A stretch of 36,514 bases of DNA. Source: Lentisphaeria bacterium (GTDB lineage Bacteria; Verrucomicrobiota; Lentisphaeria; Victivallales; UBA1829). The stretch covers positions 1-36,514 of the forward strand of contig DPDG01000035.1 in the NCBI GenBank assembly GCA_003526375.1, read 5' to 3'. Positions 1 to 8,060 of the stretch are shown piece by piece (within the stretch, counting starts at the first letter, position 1; every line of letters starts with the position of its first letter). The notes below the pieces were generated by a model. It worked only from the letters and a program-made list of their open reading frames with translations. It was not told where the DNA came from and made no database searches. Both the position numbers and the translations under genes were made by a program.

Positions 1-247
1 TTTTACATTGATAGAGCTTTTGATGATAACTACCTCTTAACCATGTAATTTTGACTAATATTAATATACATCCATTTTAGCGACATTACAAGCTCATTTT
101 CTTGTCAGATATCTTTCCCTTTTGTTTGGACACCAGATGCGGATCAAGTAAAGCCGGGACTCCGGCTATGTGGCGATTATTTTTTCAAAAAGTGCAGAAG
201 AACCATAAAGGTGATAACAAAAAAGGAAAGAACGACAAAGTAAAAAT

Positions 248-266
248 CCACGCCCAAAGGACGTGG
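248..266. repeat. Hairpin at downstream end of IS200 element, C-A mismatch
   Basis: An 8-base stem (CCACGCCC / GGACGTGG) closes a 3-base loop, AAA. The sixth pair is a C-A mismatch. The same sequence, with loop AGA, recurs at 862-880 on the other side of the transposase. A mismatched or bulged subterminal hairpin is the usual recognition feature of IS200/IS605 transposases. Confidence 0.7.
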
Positions 267-277
267 CTTTGCTTTCG

Positions 278-294
278 GCACCCTAGAAGGGTGC
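278..294. repeat. Perfect 7-bp hairpin inside IS200 3' flank
   Basis: GCACCCT and AGGGTGC pair around a 3-base AGA loop. The hairpin sits between the two mismatched hairpins 248-266 and 299-321, downstream of the transposase on its own strand. It may help terminate the transposase transcript. Confidence 0.5.
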
Positions 295-298
295 AAAG

Positions 299-321
299 GG
301 CGACACCCTTAGGATGTCGCC
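299..321. repeat. 10-position hairpin with C-A mismatch, IS200 3' flank
   Basis: The arms GGCGACACCC and GGATGTCGCC pair except for one C-A mismatch, around a TTA loop. The apex (two C-G pairs, 3-base loop, mismatch below) has the same geometry as 248-266 and 862-880. Confidence 0.6.
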
Positions 322-344
322 AAGCTGCCCCCGTTTTGTTTTAG

Positions 345-779
345 TTAAAACTTAAATCGTTGTTGTTCAAATTGTCTTTCTTGCTTTTCCTGATAACGCA
401 CATACGTGCGTATCATTTCCTCATTCAGACCAACCGTATCAACGCAGTAACCGTCGGCCCAAAAGTGATTTCCCCAATAAGGTTTTGTCTTGAGGTTCGG
501 ATAGTTCCTGAAAATATGGATCGCTGTCCGACCTTTCAGGATACCCATCATATCTGATATAGACTCTTTGGGCGGAATAAGCAATATCATGTGAACATGA
601 TCTGCCTGAACGTTCAATTCTTGAACTTCACAATGCTTCTGTTCACAGAAAAGTCTGATACATCTTATCAGCTCGTGTTTCATTTCTCCTTCCAAAATCT
701 TATAACGATATTTCGGCACCCAAACCAAATGGTATTGGCAATGCCATAAAACGTGTGCTATTTTATAAAATCTGCTCAT
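345..779 (-). CDS. tnpA: IS200/IS605-family transposase TnpA (HUH/Y1)
   Basis: This 144-residue protein has the size and sequence of a Y1 transposase of the IS200/IS605 family, which cuts and rejoins single-stranded DNA through a tyrosine. The metal-binding HUH motif is His61-Val-His63 in the context QADHVHMIL. The nucleophile is most probably Tyr126 in EMIRTYVRYQ, at the position of Tyr127 in IS608 TnpA. The N-terminal segment with HLVWVPKYRYKIL is also typical. The gene starts with ATG at 779. No tnpB is adjacent, so this is the IS200 rather than the IS605 arrangement. The reading frame is intact and the element could be active. Family assignment is secure; activity is not known. Confidence 0.95.
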   Translation of the reverse strand: MSRFYKIAHVLWHCQYHLVWVPKYRYKILEGEMKHELIRCIRLFCEQKHCEVQELNVQADHVHMILLIPPKESISDMMGILKGRTAIHIFRNYPNLKTKPYWGNHFWADGYCVDTVGLNEEMIRTYVRYQEKQERQFEQQRFKF

Positions 780-829
780 GCTATAGTCTTTCTCACTGTG
801 GGGACAGTCGAGATACTATATAGCATGGG

Positions 830-858
830 GAGACCTTCAGGCAAACCCTGATGGTCTC
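830..858. repeat. Interrupted hairpin in the IS200 leader region
   Basis: GAGACC pairs with GGTCTC and TCAGG with CCTGA, separated by a T-T mismatch, around a CAAAC loop. It lies about 50-80 bases upstream of the transposase start on the minus strand. IS200 leaders often carry such a structure, where it blocks read-through or sequesters the ribosome site. Confidence 0.55.
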
Positions 859-861
859 TGA

Positions 862-880
862 CCACGCCCAGAGGACGTGG
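862..880. repeat. Hairpin at upstream end of IS200 element, matches 248-266
   Basis: The sequence is the same as 248-266 except for the middle loop base (AGA instead of AAA), and includes the C-A mismatch. It probably marks the upstream end of the element. Confidence 0.65.
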
Positions 881-1065
881 TTTTCTGATTCGCAATAAAT
901 TGAATCTGCTGCGTGTTTTTTTCAAGTACCAAAATTAAAAACTTTTGAAATCACCTCTTTTTATAGAAATTCAGAATTTACATTTGATTTTGCAATGATC
1001 TGATTGTAGATTATCCAACGTAGGCAAATAAATATAAGACAGAATTGAATGATTTGAAGAGTGAC

Positions 1066-1515
1066 ATGTTTTCTTATAATAACTTATATGCGGCATACGA
1101 AATTGCCAATTTCCGAAATGATCCGGAAGTGATGGCATACGTCAATATCAAGGATGAGAAAATCGTTATTTTGGAATCTGAAGAATTCTGTGAATCGGCT
1201 GAACGCAAAAAAGCCGAACGTGCCTTGAAAAAAGGTGAATGGATCGAATTGCCGCAGAAAAGGGATCTTGGCTTGGGCAGAGATCTTGTCTTCTGTTTTG
1301 CCGAGGAACACTTTCCCGTCAATGAGCGGCGTTTCTTTGCCGGAATGTTTTCGCGCAGCGATGCTTATGGAAACAGGCATGACTTCCTGGAATGTAAAGG
1401 TCTGCTCAACAAGTGGCATCAATTTGAAAACGCCGAAGAAGACAAAGTGCTCAAAGAATGGCTGACTGGCATGGAAATTTCTTTTCAGGATAACTGTGCG
1501 GAAAAAATAAGATGA
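1066..1515 (+). CDS. UPF0158-like protein, first copy
   Basis: This acidic protein of about 149 residues resembles the UPF0158 family, whose function is unknown. The most telling part is the second half: an FSRSDAYGNRHDFLE segment, then GLLNKWHQFEN and a final KEWLTGMEIS helix. It is paralogous to the protein at 8766-9230, which has FSRRSAYGRWKDLLE and GLLKNWHEFSE at the same places. An in-frame TTG at 1045 is possible, but the ATG at 1066 is preferred because the N-terminus (MFSYNNLYAAYEIANF) then aligns residue for residue with the paralogue (MISFKDFYDAYDQAEF) and a GAAGAG element lies just upstream. Its stop overlaps the start of the SNF2 gene by four bases, implying coupled translation. 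Confidence 0.8.
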   Translation: MFSYNNLYAAYEIANFRNDPEVMAYVNIKDEKIVILESEEFCESAERKKAERALKKGEWIELPQKRDLGLGRDLVFCFAEEHFPVNERRFFAGMFSRSDAYGNRHDFLECKGLLNKWHQFENAEEDKVLKEWLTGMEISFQDNCAEKIR

Positions 1516-4157
1516 TTCATTCGGACTTATTCATTTCGCCGCAAGGGAATTTGCATGATGATGACGGGACCTTTCTTTCGGGAAACGGCGAGGGACTCTT
1601 TTCTCTGATCCAAACAGAAACGATAACCGAATTTCCAGGAAAACTTTATTTTCAGAAACTTTTTACAGAACACATCAATACGCTCTCTTCACAAAATATT
1701 TCCGAAGACTCCCAGATCGCCGGAGTACTTGAATCGATCCGACCGGGGGAGGAAGAATGTGCGATGATACTGTTTTCCCTTCCGCCCATTGTCGGGGCAG
1801 AATATCTCAGCAGGGAAATGCTACACCAGTATTATGTTGAAATTGATACGGTTCTGCAAGCTCGTTTCGATTCGTATTCCGGTACTTTTACTGATTTTCT
1901 GCGCGATTTGTCTCCACTTTGGAAAAATGTTGGAAAGGTGACTTTTCATCTGGCGGAAAACAAAGGGGATAAAATCGGCGATCATCCCTTTGCCTTTATG
2001 GCAAGTTTCATTTGGAATCCGCCTGGAGCACATCCTCGTAATCTGCCGCTGGCGGCGGCTTTGAAAGCGTATGCAAACGACAAGTTCGCAATGACATCGC
2101 TTCTGGAGCCGATTACCGAAGCGGCGAAAGAAAGCAAACTCCTGCAAGACCTCTTGGAAAGTCGGCGTATATTTCAGCCGTCTGTATGGACAAGCCGCAA
2201 TGCCTGCGATTTTTTACGCGACATTCCTGTTTATGAGAAAGCAAATATCACGGTGCGGATGACAAATCTTTGGAAGACCCGTCCTCCGAAGGTCCGGGTT
2301 TCCGTTTCATTGGATTCCGATAAGAAAACGAAATTGGGCGCAGACACCCTGTTGAATTTTTCAGTCGGAGTTTCCTTGAACGGCGAGCCTTTGACACAGG
2401 AAGAAATGGATGCCTTGCTGAAATCATCCGGCGGTCTGATCCGTCTGAAAGGTCAGTGGGTGGAAGCAGATTCGGGAAAAATAGCAGAACTGCTGAAATC
2501 CTGGCATGAGGCGGAAGAATTCTCCCATACAAACGGATTATCCATGATTGAAGGTTTGCGTCTGCTTTCCGGAGCAGAAAATACATTGTTTGGCAGGGAA
2601 TTTGATCCGTCCGATGAAAGTTGTGAAATCCAGATTGGCACAGCATTGCAGAAAATTTTGGACCAGCTACAGTCGCCCGGACGAAATGAACTGCCGGTCT
2701 TACCGGAAAAACTGCAGAAAATTCTGCGCCCGTATCAGTTGGATGGCGTCAAATATCTCTGGTTCGCTTCGTCCATTGGTTTCGGTACCTGTCTTGCCGA
2801 TGATATGGGACTTGGAAAGACCTTGCAGATACTGACGTTGATCGAACTTTGGAAACATGCAAATCTGCTGGAAAAGCTGCCGGTTCTTCTGGTGCTTCCA
2901 GCGACCTTGCTTGCCAACTGGCAAAGTGAAAAGGAAAAGTTCACGCCGGATTTGAAGATGGCAGCACTTCATCCCGCCGCCGTATCGCATGATAATTGGA
3001 AAATCTTTGAGAAAGATCCGGAAAAGTATTTGAGCCAATACGATGTAGTTCTGACAACTTACGGTATGACTGCGCGTCTGCTGCAACTGAAAAAGCTGAC
3101 TTTCCCAGCAATCATTGCGGATGAGGCGCAGGCGATCAAAAATCCCGCCTCTGCACAAAGTCGGGCCATCCGCTCCTTGCAGTCGCCGCGAAAAATTGCG
3201 TTGACAGGAACGCCGATTGAAAACCGTCTTTCCGATCTGTGGAGCATTTTTGATTTTCTGAATCATGGACTGTTGAAGGACCTCAAAAGTTTTGTTTCAT
3301 ACACAAAACAGCTTGAGGGGAATTATTCATCCCTCCGCAAACTGACTTCTCCATTCATTTTACGCCGCTTAAAGACCGACAAAAAGATCATTCAGGATCT
3401 TCCGGATAAGGTGGAAAACAAAGTTTACTGTACGCTTTCCAAAAAACAGGCTGCCCTCTATTCCTGCTGTGTGGATGAACTTGAGGAGGCCTTGCAGGAA
3501 GAAGAAAACGGAATCAAGCGAAAAGGAATCGTGCTGGCTTACCTGATGCGGTTCAAACAGATCTGCAATCATCCTGCGCAATTTTCCGGAATGGGGGATT
3601 TTTGTCCGGAGGATTCCGGAAAATTCCTTTGCATTTCGGATTTAGTGGAATCCATAGCCTCGCGTCAGGAAAAAGTGTTGATCTTCACTCAATTCAAGGA
3701 AATGACGGAACCTCTTTTGGAATACTTGGAGCAATGTTTCCATCGTCCCGGTCTGCTTTTGCATGGCGGGACGCCGGTCAAAGAACGTGCCAAGCTGGTG
3801 CAGTCGTTTCAGAAGGAAGACGGACCGCCATTTTTTGTTCTTTCGCTGAAAGCAGCCGGAACCGGTTTGAATCTGACGGCGGCTAATCACGTGATTCATT
3901 TTGATCGCTGGTGGAACCCTGCGGTAGAAAATCAGGCAAGCGACCGGGCTTACCGCATTGGTCAGAAGCGCAACGTTCTGATTCACAAATTCATTTGCCG
4001 CGGTACATTGGAAGAAAAAATTGATGCGCTGATGACCGAAAAGCAGCAGCTTTCCGATGATATTCTCGGTGGAGGTACAGAAAAGATTCTGACCGAGATG
4101 GCTACGGATGAAATTCTGAAGATTGTCAAACTGGATCCTATTGCAAACGGAGAATAA
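1512..4157 (+). CDS. SNF2/SWI2-family DNA-dependent ATPase
   Basis: This 881-residue superfamily 2 translocase would use ATP to move along double-stranded DNA and remodel protein-DNA complexes. The N-terminal half contains a segment typical of the bacterial SNF2-associated domain (DUF3670-like) near residues 307-333 (LIRLKGQWVEADSGK). The ATPase core follows: motif I at about 429-436 (DDMGLGKT), motif II DEAQ at 537-540, motif III LTGTPIENRLSDLW, an LRRLK element, then the helicase C domain with KVLIFTQF, AAGTGLNL, WWNPAVE and motif VI at 808-818 (QASDRAYRIGQ). All motifs are intact. It is coupled by ATGA overlap to the UPF0158 gene and followed two bases later by the SWIM gene. SNF2 plus SWIM is a recurrent bacterial pair. 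Substrate and biological role are unknown. Confidence 0.93.
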   Translation: MIHSDLFISPQGNLHDDDGTFLSGNGEGLFSLIQTETITEFPGKLYFQKLFTEHINTLSSQNISEDSQIAGVLESIRPGEEECAMILFSLPPIVGAEYLSREMLHQYYVEIDTVLQARFDSYSGTFTDFLRDLSPLWKNVGKVTFHLAENKGDKIGDHPFAFMASFIWNPPGAHPRNLPLAAALKAYANDKFAMTSLLEPITEAAKESKLLQDLLESRRIFQPSVWTSRNACDFLRDIPVYEKANITVRMTNLWKTRPPKVRVSVSLDSDKKTKLGADTLLNFSVGVSLNGEPLTQEEMDALLKSSGGLIRLKGQWVEADSGKIAELLKSWHEAEEFSHTNGLSMIEGLRLLSGAENTLFGREFDPSDESCEIQIGTALQKILDQLQSPGRNELPVLPEKLQKILRPYQLDGVKYLWFASSIGFGTCLADDMGLGKTLQILTLIELWKHANLLEKLPVLLVLPATLLANWQSEKEKFTPDLKMAALHPAAVSHDNWKIFEKDPEKYLSQYDVVLTTYGMTARLLQLKKLTFPAIIADEAQAIKNPASAQSRAIRSLQSPRKIALTGTPIENRLSDLWSIFDFLNHGLLKDLKSFVSYTKQLEGNYSSLRKLTSPFILRRLKTDKKIIQDLPDKVENKVYCTLSKKQAALYSCCVDELEEALQEEENGIKRKGIVLAYLMRFKQICNHPAQFSGMGDFCPEDSGKFLCISDLVESIASRQEKVLIFTQFKEMTEPLLEYLEQCFHRPGLLLHGGTPVKERAKLVQSFQKEDGPPFFVLSLKAAGTGLNLTAANHVIHFDRWWNPAVENQASDRAYRIGQKRNVLIHKFICRGTLEEKIDALMTEKQQLSDDILGGGTEKILTEMATDEILKIVKLDPIANGE

Positions 4158-4159
4158 AT

Positions 4160-5131
4160 ATGAGCAAATACGATGATTATTATTTTCTGCCATACGTTTC
4201 AGTAGCGGAAAAACTGGAACGCAATGCAAAAATGGCAGCGAAACTTGCGAAGAGCAACAAGTCTTTGAAACCGGTTGTTCTGAAAGGCAGAACAATCGCT
4301 TCGACTTTCTGGGGAAAAGCATGGTGCAATAATATCGAATCCTATCAGGATTTTGAAAACCGGCTTCCTCGCGGTCGCTCCTACGTTCGTTCCGGGGCCA
4401 TTTTGGATTTGCAGATCATGGAAGGCAAGATCACGGCACTGGTCGGCGGAAGTGCAAGTATGCCGTATAAAATCATGATTGAAATCCAGCCGCTTTCTTC
4501 TCAAAAATGGGAGGCTCTGAAGAAGAAATGCGTCGGTAAAATCTCCTCATTGCTGGTGTTGATTCAGGGAAAACTGTCGCCGGAAATCCTTCAGGAATTC
4601 TGTTCCAAAGAGACAGGACTGTTTCCTTCTCCGAAAGAAATCAAAATGAGCTGTTCCTGTCCGGATTATGCGGACCTCTGCAAGCACCTTGCCGCCGTGT
4701 TGTACGGGATCGGTGCAAGACTGGATGAAGATCCCTCTTTGTTTTTTACCTTACGGAAAATCGACGACAGCGAATTGATTGGCGCAGACGCAGCATCTGT
4801 GCTGACTGATGATGTGGAATCGGAAATCGCCAATGAAGATCTGGAAAATGTGTTTGGTGTAACTTTTGATAAACTCCCGGAAACACCCGCTGCCGTTAAA
4901 ACGAAAAAGCCCCCGGCGAAGAAAGATAAAGCGAAGAAAAATGTGAAGAAAGAGATGAAATGGACCGGCAGGAAACTGATCCGGCTTCGCAAAGAACTTG
5001 GCATTTCTCCCACAAACATCGCAAAACATCTTGGCATTTCTGTTCAGACAATTTCCAACTGGGAAAAAGGGAAATACGAGATCAAACCGAAATATTTTGA
5101 AAAACTGAATAAAATTTTTGCTTCAGAGTAG
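4160..5131 (+). CDS. SWIM zinc-finger protein with C-terminal XRE-type HTH
   Basis: This 323-residue protein has two recognisable parts. Residues 165-176 form a SWIM zinc finger, CxCx6CxH (Cys165, Cys167, Cys174, His176), a fold used for DNA or protein binding. The preceding region with TFWGKAWCNNIESYQDFENR is typical of bacterial SWIM proteins encoded beside SNF2 translocases. A lysine- and proline-rich linker (about 244-266) leads to a Cro/CI-type helix-turn-helix at about 268-323 (IAKHLGISVQTISNWEKGK). The HTH suggests sequence-specific DNA binding, perhaps targeting the translocase or repressing the operon. It starts two bases after the SNF2 stop, with a GGAG ribosome site inside that gene's end. 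The fusion is clear; the role is inferred. Confidence 0.88.
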   Translation: MSKYDDYYFLPYVSVAEKLERNAKMAAKLAKSNKSLKPVVLKGRTIASTFWGKAWCNNIESYQDFENRLPRGRSYVRSGAILDLQIMEGKITALVGGSASMPYKIMIEIQPLSSQKWEALKKKCVGKISSLLVLIQGKLSPEILQEFCSKETGLFPSPKEIKMSCSCPDYADLCKHLAAVLYGIGARLDEDPSLFFTLRKIDDSELIGADAASVLTDDVESEIANEDLENVFGVTFDKLPETPAAVKTKKPPAKKDKAKKNVKKEMKWTGRKLIRLRKELGISPTNIAKHLGISVQTISNWEKGKYEIKPKYFEKLNKIFASE

Positions 5132-5136
5132 GCTAT

Positions 5137-5157
5137 CCCCGATGCAGAGCATCGGGG
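5137..5157. terminator. Strong GC hairpin after the SWIM gene
   Basis: A perfect 9-base stem (CCCCGATGC / GCATCGGGG) with an AGA loop begins five bases after the stop codon of the SWIM-HTH gene. It would end the cassette A transcript or protect its 3' end. There is no following T run, so it is not a classical intrinsic terminator. Confidence 0.45.
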
Positions 5158-5176
5158 TATTACGCCCGCTCTTACA

Positions 5177-5194
5177 CGGCTCGTAAACGAGCCG
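5177..5194. repeat. 8-bp palindrome
   Basis: CGGCTCGT and ACGAGCCG are separated by two bases. The centre is tight, so the hairpin more likely forms with a 4-base TAAA loop and a 7-bp stem. It is the second of three short GC-rich palindromes after cassette A. Confidence 0.5.
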
Positions 5195-5227
5195 GATGCA
5201 AAAATGGAAAAAACGAAGAACATAAAG

Positions 5228-5243
5228 TCGCCCCCAGGGGCGA
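5228..5243. repeat. 7-bp GC-rich palindrome
   Basis: TCGCCCC and GGGGCGA are separated by two bases (a 6-bp stem if a 4-base loop forms). It lies between the previous palindrome and the large inverted repeat. Confidence 0.45.
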
Positions 5244-5273
5244 GGTATTGAACCCAACTGAATAAAAAACTGT

Positions 5274-5384
5274 TGTAATGCCCCCCGTTTTTCAAGGGCG
5301 GCATTACGTAGAAGCAGTCAAAAAATGAAGTTTTCATTTTCTGAAAGTCCTTTATGCCGCCCTTGAAAAACGGGGGGCATTACA
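5274..5384. repeat. MITE-like inverted repeat, 33-base arms, no gene
   Basis: Arms 5274-5306 and 5352-5384 are reverse complements at 32 of 33 positions; the only mismatch pairs 5305 with 5353. Each arm is itself palindromic: TAATGCC at one end, GGCATTA at the other and CCC/GGG inside. A further 8-base stem (AAAATGAA 5322-5329, TTCATTTT 5333-5340) lies almost at the centre. The 111-base unit can thus form one long cruciform or three separate hairpins. This resembles a miniature non-autonomous element or a folded REP-type unit. No target duplication could be identified, and it could instead act as a bidirectional transcription barrier. Confidence 0.8.
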
Positions 5385-5958
5385 CTTACCCGTCCACTGT
5401 TTCTTTGTGCCCATCGAAGATTCCTTTCTGATACTCTCTTAATTTAGCACTTCTTTCAATGGGAGCAATATACTGTTTTTATATCTTCTCAACTCCATAT
5501 AACAATCTTCAAACTTCCTTTTCAGTTCGCATCTGTATGCAATGTGCCATGCTCTGACTCATGCAGACGAAAAGAAAAGAGAAAGGAAGAAAAAGGCACC
5601 GATGAAAACGATTTCTGGTTTGGAAGTCTGGAAAAAAGAGAATGATAGAAAAGAAAAGCAGAACTAAAAGAAGAAAAAGAAAATTCGCCGGAACTTATGC
5701 TCAATTTCCGGGAGATTTCAATATGCAGCCGTAATGAGTGTAAGTCACAGATTGTGGATATTTGAAATAGTCAACTATTTTATGGGAAATACGATAAAAC
5801 CATATAGGGAAGTGAAATTCAGTGCTTTTGTTGCAAATAAATCGTTTATGATATATATTTTTATAATTTACGTCGGACATGATTGGCTTGCAGCTGGAAT
5901 CTTCTGCTTCCGGCTAAAAATGTTGCATCCAAGCACAGTTAACTAAGGAGTATTGAAT

Positions 5959-6534
5959 ATGAAACAAGAGAAACAGAAAATACTTGCCGCATTCGACTTG
6001 GATACGACGGGGCTTGATCCTGTTGTCCATGACATCATAGAAATTGCCATTGTTCCCCTGACTCCTGATTTCACCTGTTCGGAATTACGGGAATTTACTG
6101 CAAGGATCAAAGCAGTTCATCCGGAGAATGCCGATCCGGAATGTCTGGAGCTCTGCGGACTTAATCCCTTTGAGGGCGAGAATATTGAAAAGGTCGCCGC
6201 AGACATATCCCTCTGGATGTCTGACAGCAACATCGGGAGCATTGAACCTGTCGGGCACAATCTCAGGTTCGACCTGAATTTTTTCCAAATGAAGTTTCCG
6301 ATGCTTTCCAGTCTCTTTTCCGGCCATTGCCATGACAGTATGCTGCTTGCCCTTATCATAAATGACCTTTCATTAATCCAGACGAAGGAAAGGCTTTTTC
6401 AGAGCGTCAGTCTGCGAAACCTGCAAATCCATTTCGGGCTGGATATGCCGGTTCAGCACAGGGCAATGGATGACGCACTTGCCGCGACGGAACTTTATCG
6501 CAGCTTGATGACAAAACTTATCATCAACAAATAG
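5959..6534 (+). CDS. DEDDh 3'-5' exonuclease, DnaQ/epsilon-like
   Basis: This protein of about 191 residues has the RNase T/DnaQ exonuclease fold, which removes nucleotides from DNA or RNA 3' ends using two metal ions. Motif Exo I is FDLDTTGLDP (Asp13, Asp15); the canonical form is DxE, so the second acidic residue is Asp instead of Glu. Exo II is HNLRFDLNFF (Asp105). Exo III epsilon is HRAMDDA (His167, Asp171/172). The start is placed at ATG 5959, eight bases after AAGGAG; an upstream TTG at 5953 is less likely. It is a free-standing domain without polymerase. It is first in cassette B, 11 bases before the next gene, so it probably acts with those gene products. Its target is unknown. Confidence 0.85.
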   Translation: MKQEKQKILAAFDLDTTGLDPVVHDIIEIAIVPLTPDFTCSELREFTARIKAVHPENADPECLELCGLNPFEGENIEKVAADISLWMSDSNIGSIEPVGHNLRFDLNFFQMKFPMLSSLFSGHCHDSMLLALIINDLSLIQTKERLFQSVSLRNLQIHFGLDMPVQHRAMDDALAATELYRSLMTKLIINK

Positions 6535-6545
6535 GAGAGCGAACC

Positions 6546-8060
6546 ATGCAATCTACGGCAGAAGAAACGAAACAGCACTTTACGGAACTCTATGAGTGTG
6601 TCTGGAATAAAATTCTCAGCGAACAGAAATGGGATAAGAGAACCGCAGCATCCATGCGGCAGTTTGTTGCCAACCTTGCACTGACCGCATGGAACGTATC
6701 TCTCGCCGCCTTGCCGCTATCCCAAATTCAGACGCAATTACGCGAGCTCGCCGATTTGCTGTTCGATGGTGCCCCCTGCGCGGTTAATTCGATGTGTGAC
6801 GCAGCCGAACTGAAATGGCATGATTATCGCGACGATAACAATTTTATCGCTGTGGCAAAGGTGACCTGCAAAAACGGGAAACCGCAGCTGACAGTGACAG
6901 TCAAAGGTGAAAATCCGGAACTGGATGCGTTGTTCGAGGAATTCAGGACGAGCATTCCGCAAAAAGAAATTGAGGAATACTTGAAAACCATTCCCCCTGA
7001 CAGGGTTCAAGATGAATTGATACGAATCATGGCGGAATACCTTGAACAGTTCAGCGCACGACGGGATCGGAAATCCGTCAGGAAAGCGTTGAAAAGCAAC
7101 CCCCGGAAAAACGCTTACATATTCCGTGTTTCGCTGATTGACGATAAGTTTTACTGCGATATTCTGATGTGTTGGAATCAGACCTTTGAAGATCTGCACG
7201 AGATCATCTTCGAAGCATTCCGGCGGGAAGAGGAACATCTTTACTTTTTTGATGTGGGAGGCACCCGGATTTCCGCGCCGGAGTGTGATTTTGATAACGA
7301 TGAACTGGATGCGTCAAAAACACAGATTCAGGATATGGCATTTGAGGAAGGTGACTGTTTCAATTATCTTTTCGACTACGGCGCCGAATGTCAGCATGGG
7401 ATTGAGGTGCGGAAAGTCCTGCCCTTTGATGATTCGCAGAAATATCCACATATCCTGAATTGCCACGGGGTTCCGCCGCCTCAATATTATAATGAAGAAC
7501 CATTCACCGCAATCCACCCGGAATTGGTTAGAATCATCAGGAAGAAATGCCCGGAGTGGGATGGTGACGAATATCGCGTGTATGTTGACGAATACGACAG
7601 TATTTCGGAACAGGATGTCAGCAACTTTATCCGCGGCAAGATTCTGATTTTTGTATTGAATCAGAATAACAGAAAATTGACTGTTCGCTTTTCATCACTG
7701 AAGGAGTTGTTCCGGAAAAGTTCGTTGTCTGAAGCGGAAATAAATCATCTCTTTCTTTCGATGGTTCGTAATGCAGTCCTCTGTCTTGCAGAGCACGGGC
7801 TGGTTTCCCGGATTGACAATACGGAATTTCTAAAGATCTTTTCCGCTATGAGTCGTGTTCCCGATACCCCTTCGCAATCGTTTCTTCATGACATTCTTTG
7901 GACTGTCACGGTCTGCTTTCTGCTTCAATACGAATGCAGCATCAGGGCTTTTTCCAAATGTCTCCGATGGCTGTGCCGAAATCTCAAAAAGAGTGCCGGA
8001 TCGTCTTTTTATGATTTTTGTCTTGCAAATGATGAGGAGGAATCCTATGAGGAAGAATAA
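6546..8060 (+). CDS. Unknown protein with pRiA4b ORF-3-like domain
   Basis: This 504-residue soluble protein has at least three regions. Residues 1-120 form a helical module followed by a beta segment, with LALTAWNVS at 44-52 and CKNGKPQLTV at 108-117. The same arrangement appears in the product of the next gene. Residues about 190-293 match the plasmid pRiA4b ORF-3-like domain (IS1096 passenger-like, PF07929): a YIFRVSL strand, then DLHEIIFEAF and HLYFFDVGG, then an acidic stretch before FNYLFDYG. The C-terminal 200 residues are not recognised; they contain a hydrophobic, Cys-rich helix and an acidic tail. The gene starts with ATG after GGAGAGCG. Its end overlaps the following gene by 14 bases. 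Function is unknown; the PF07929 domain often appears in accessory DNA. Confidence 0.7.
   Translation: MQSTAEETKQHFTELYECVWNKILSEQKWDKRTAASMRQFVANLALTAWNVSLAALPLSQIQTQLRELADLLFDGAPCAVNSMCDAAELKWHDYRDDNNFIAVAKVTCKNGKPQLTVTVKGENPELDALFEEFRTSIPQKEIEEYLKTIPPDRVQDELIRIMAEYLEQFSARRDRKSVRKALKSNPRKNAYIFRVSLIDDKFYCDILMCWNQTFEDLHEIIFEAFRREEEHLYFFDVGGTRISAPECDFDNDELDASKTQIQDMAFEEGDCFNYLFDYGAECQHGIEVRKVLPFDDSQKYPHILNCHGVPPPQYYNEEPFTAIHPELVRIIRKKCPEWDGDEYRVYVDEYDSISEQDVSNFIRGKILIFVLNQNNRKLTVRFSSLKELFRKSSLSEAEINHLFLSMVRNAVLCLAEHGLVSRIDNTEFLKIFSAMSRVPDTPSQSFLHDILWTVTVCFLLQYECSIRAFSKCLRWLCRNLKKSAGSSFYDFCLANDEEESYEEE

Larger units (their letters stand above)
248..880 (-). mobile_element. IS200-type insertion sequence, apparently complete
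   Basis: The element consists of one transposase gene on the minus strand flanked by hairpins, with no TnpB gene. The limits given are the outermost matching hairpins, 248-266 and 862-880. They are nearly identical and lie in the same orientation, unlike the inverted ends of DDE elements. IS200/IS605 elements move as single strands and recognise subterminal hairpins, so terminal inverted repeats and target duplications are not expected. The exact cleavage sites cannot be read from one copy. An alternative is a REP-associated transposase (RAYT-like) flanked by REP-type palindromes. Confidence 0.75.
5132..5958. other. Gene-free stretch between the two accessory cassettes
   Basis: This region has no convincing gene in either direction. 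Its first 250 bases hold a succession of palindromes (5137-5157, 5177-5194, 5228-5243) and a long inverted repeat (5274-5384). The remainder is AT-rich with a purine-rich run at about 5570-5690. Short frames, for example one from 5734 to 5946, lack a ribosome site and any recognisable motif. The start of cassette B is preceded by AAGGAG at 5945-5950. Confidence 0.6.

Noticed and set aside
102..344. Open frame of 80 codons left of the IS200 transposase
   Set aside because: It runs through three hairpins of the element and resembles no protein.
5734..5946. Open frame of 70 codons before the exonuclease gene
   Set aside because: No ribosome site and no motif; AT-rich sequence opens frames easily. 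It could encode a small hydrophobic peptide, but nothing supports that.
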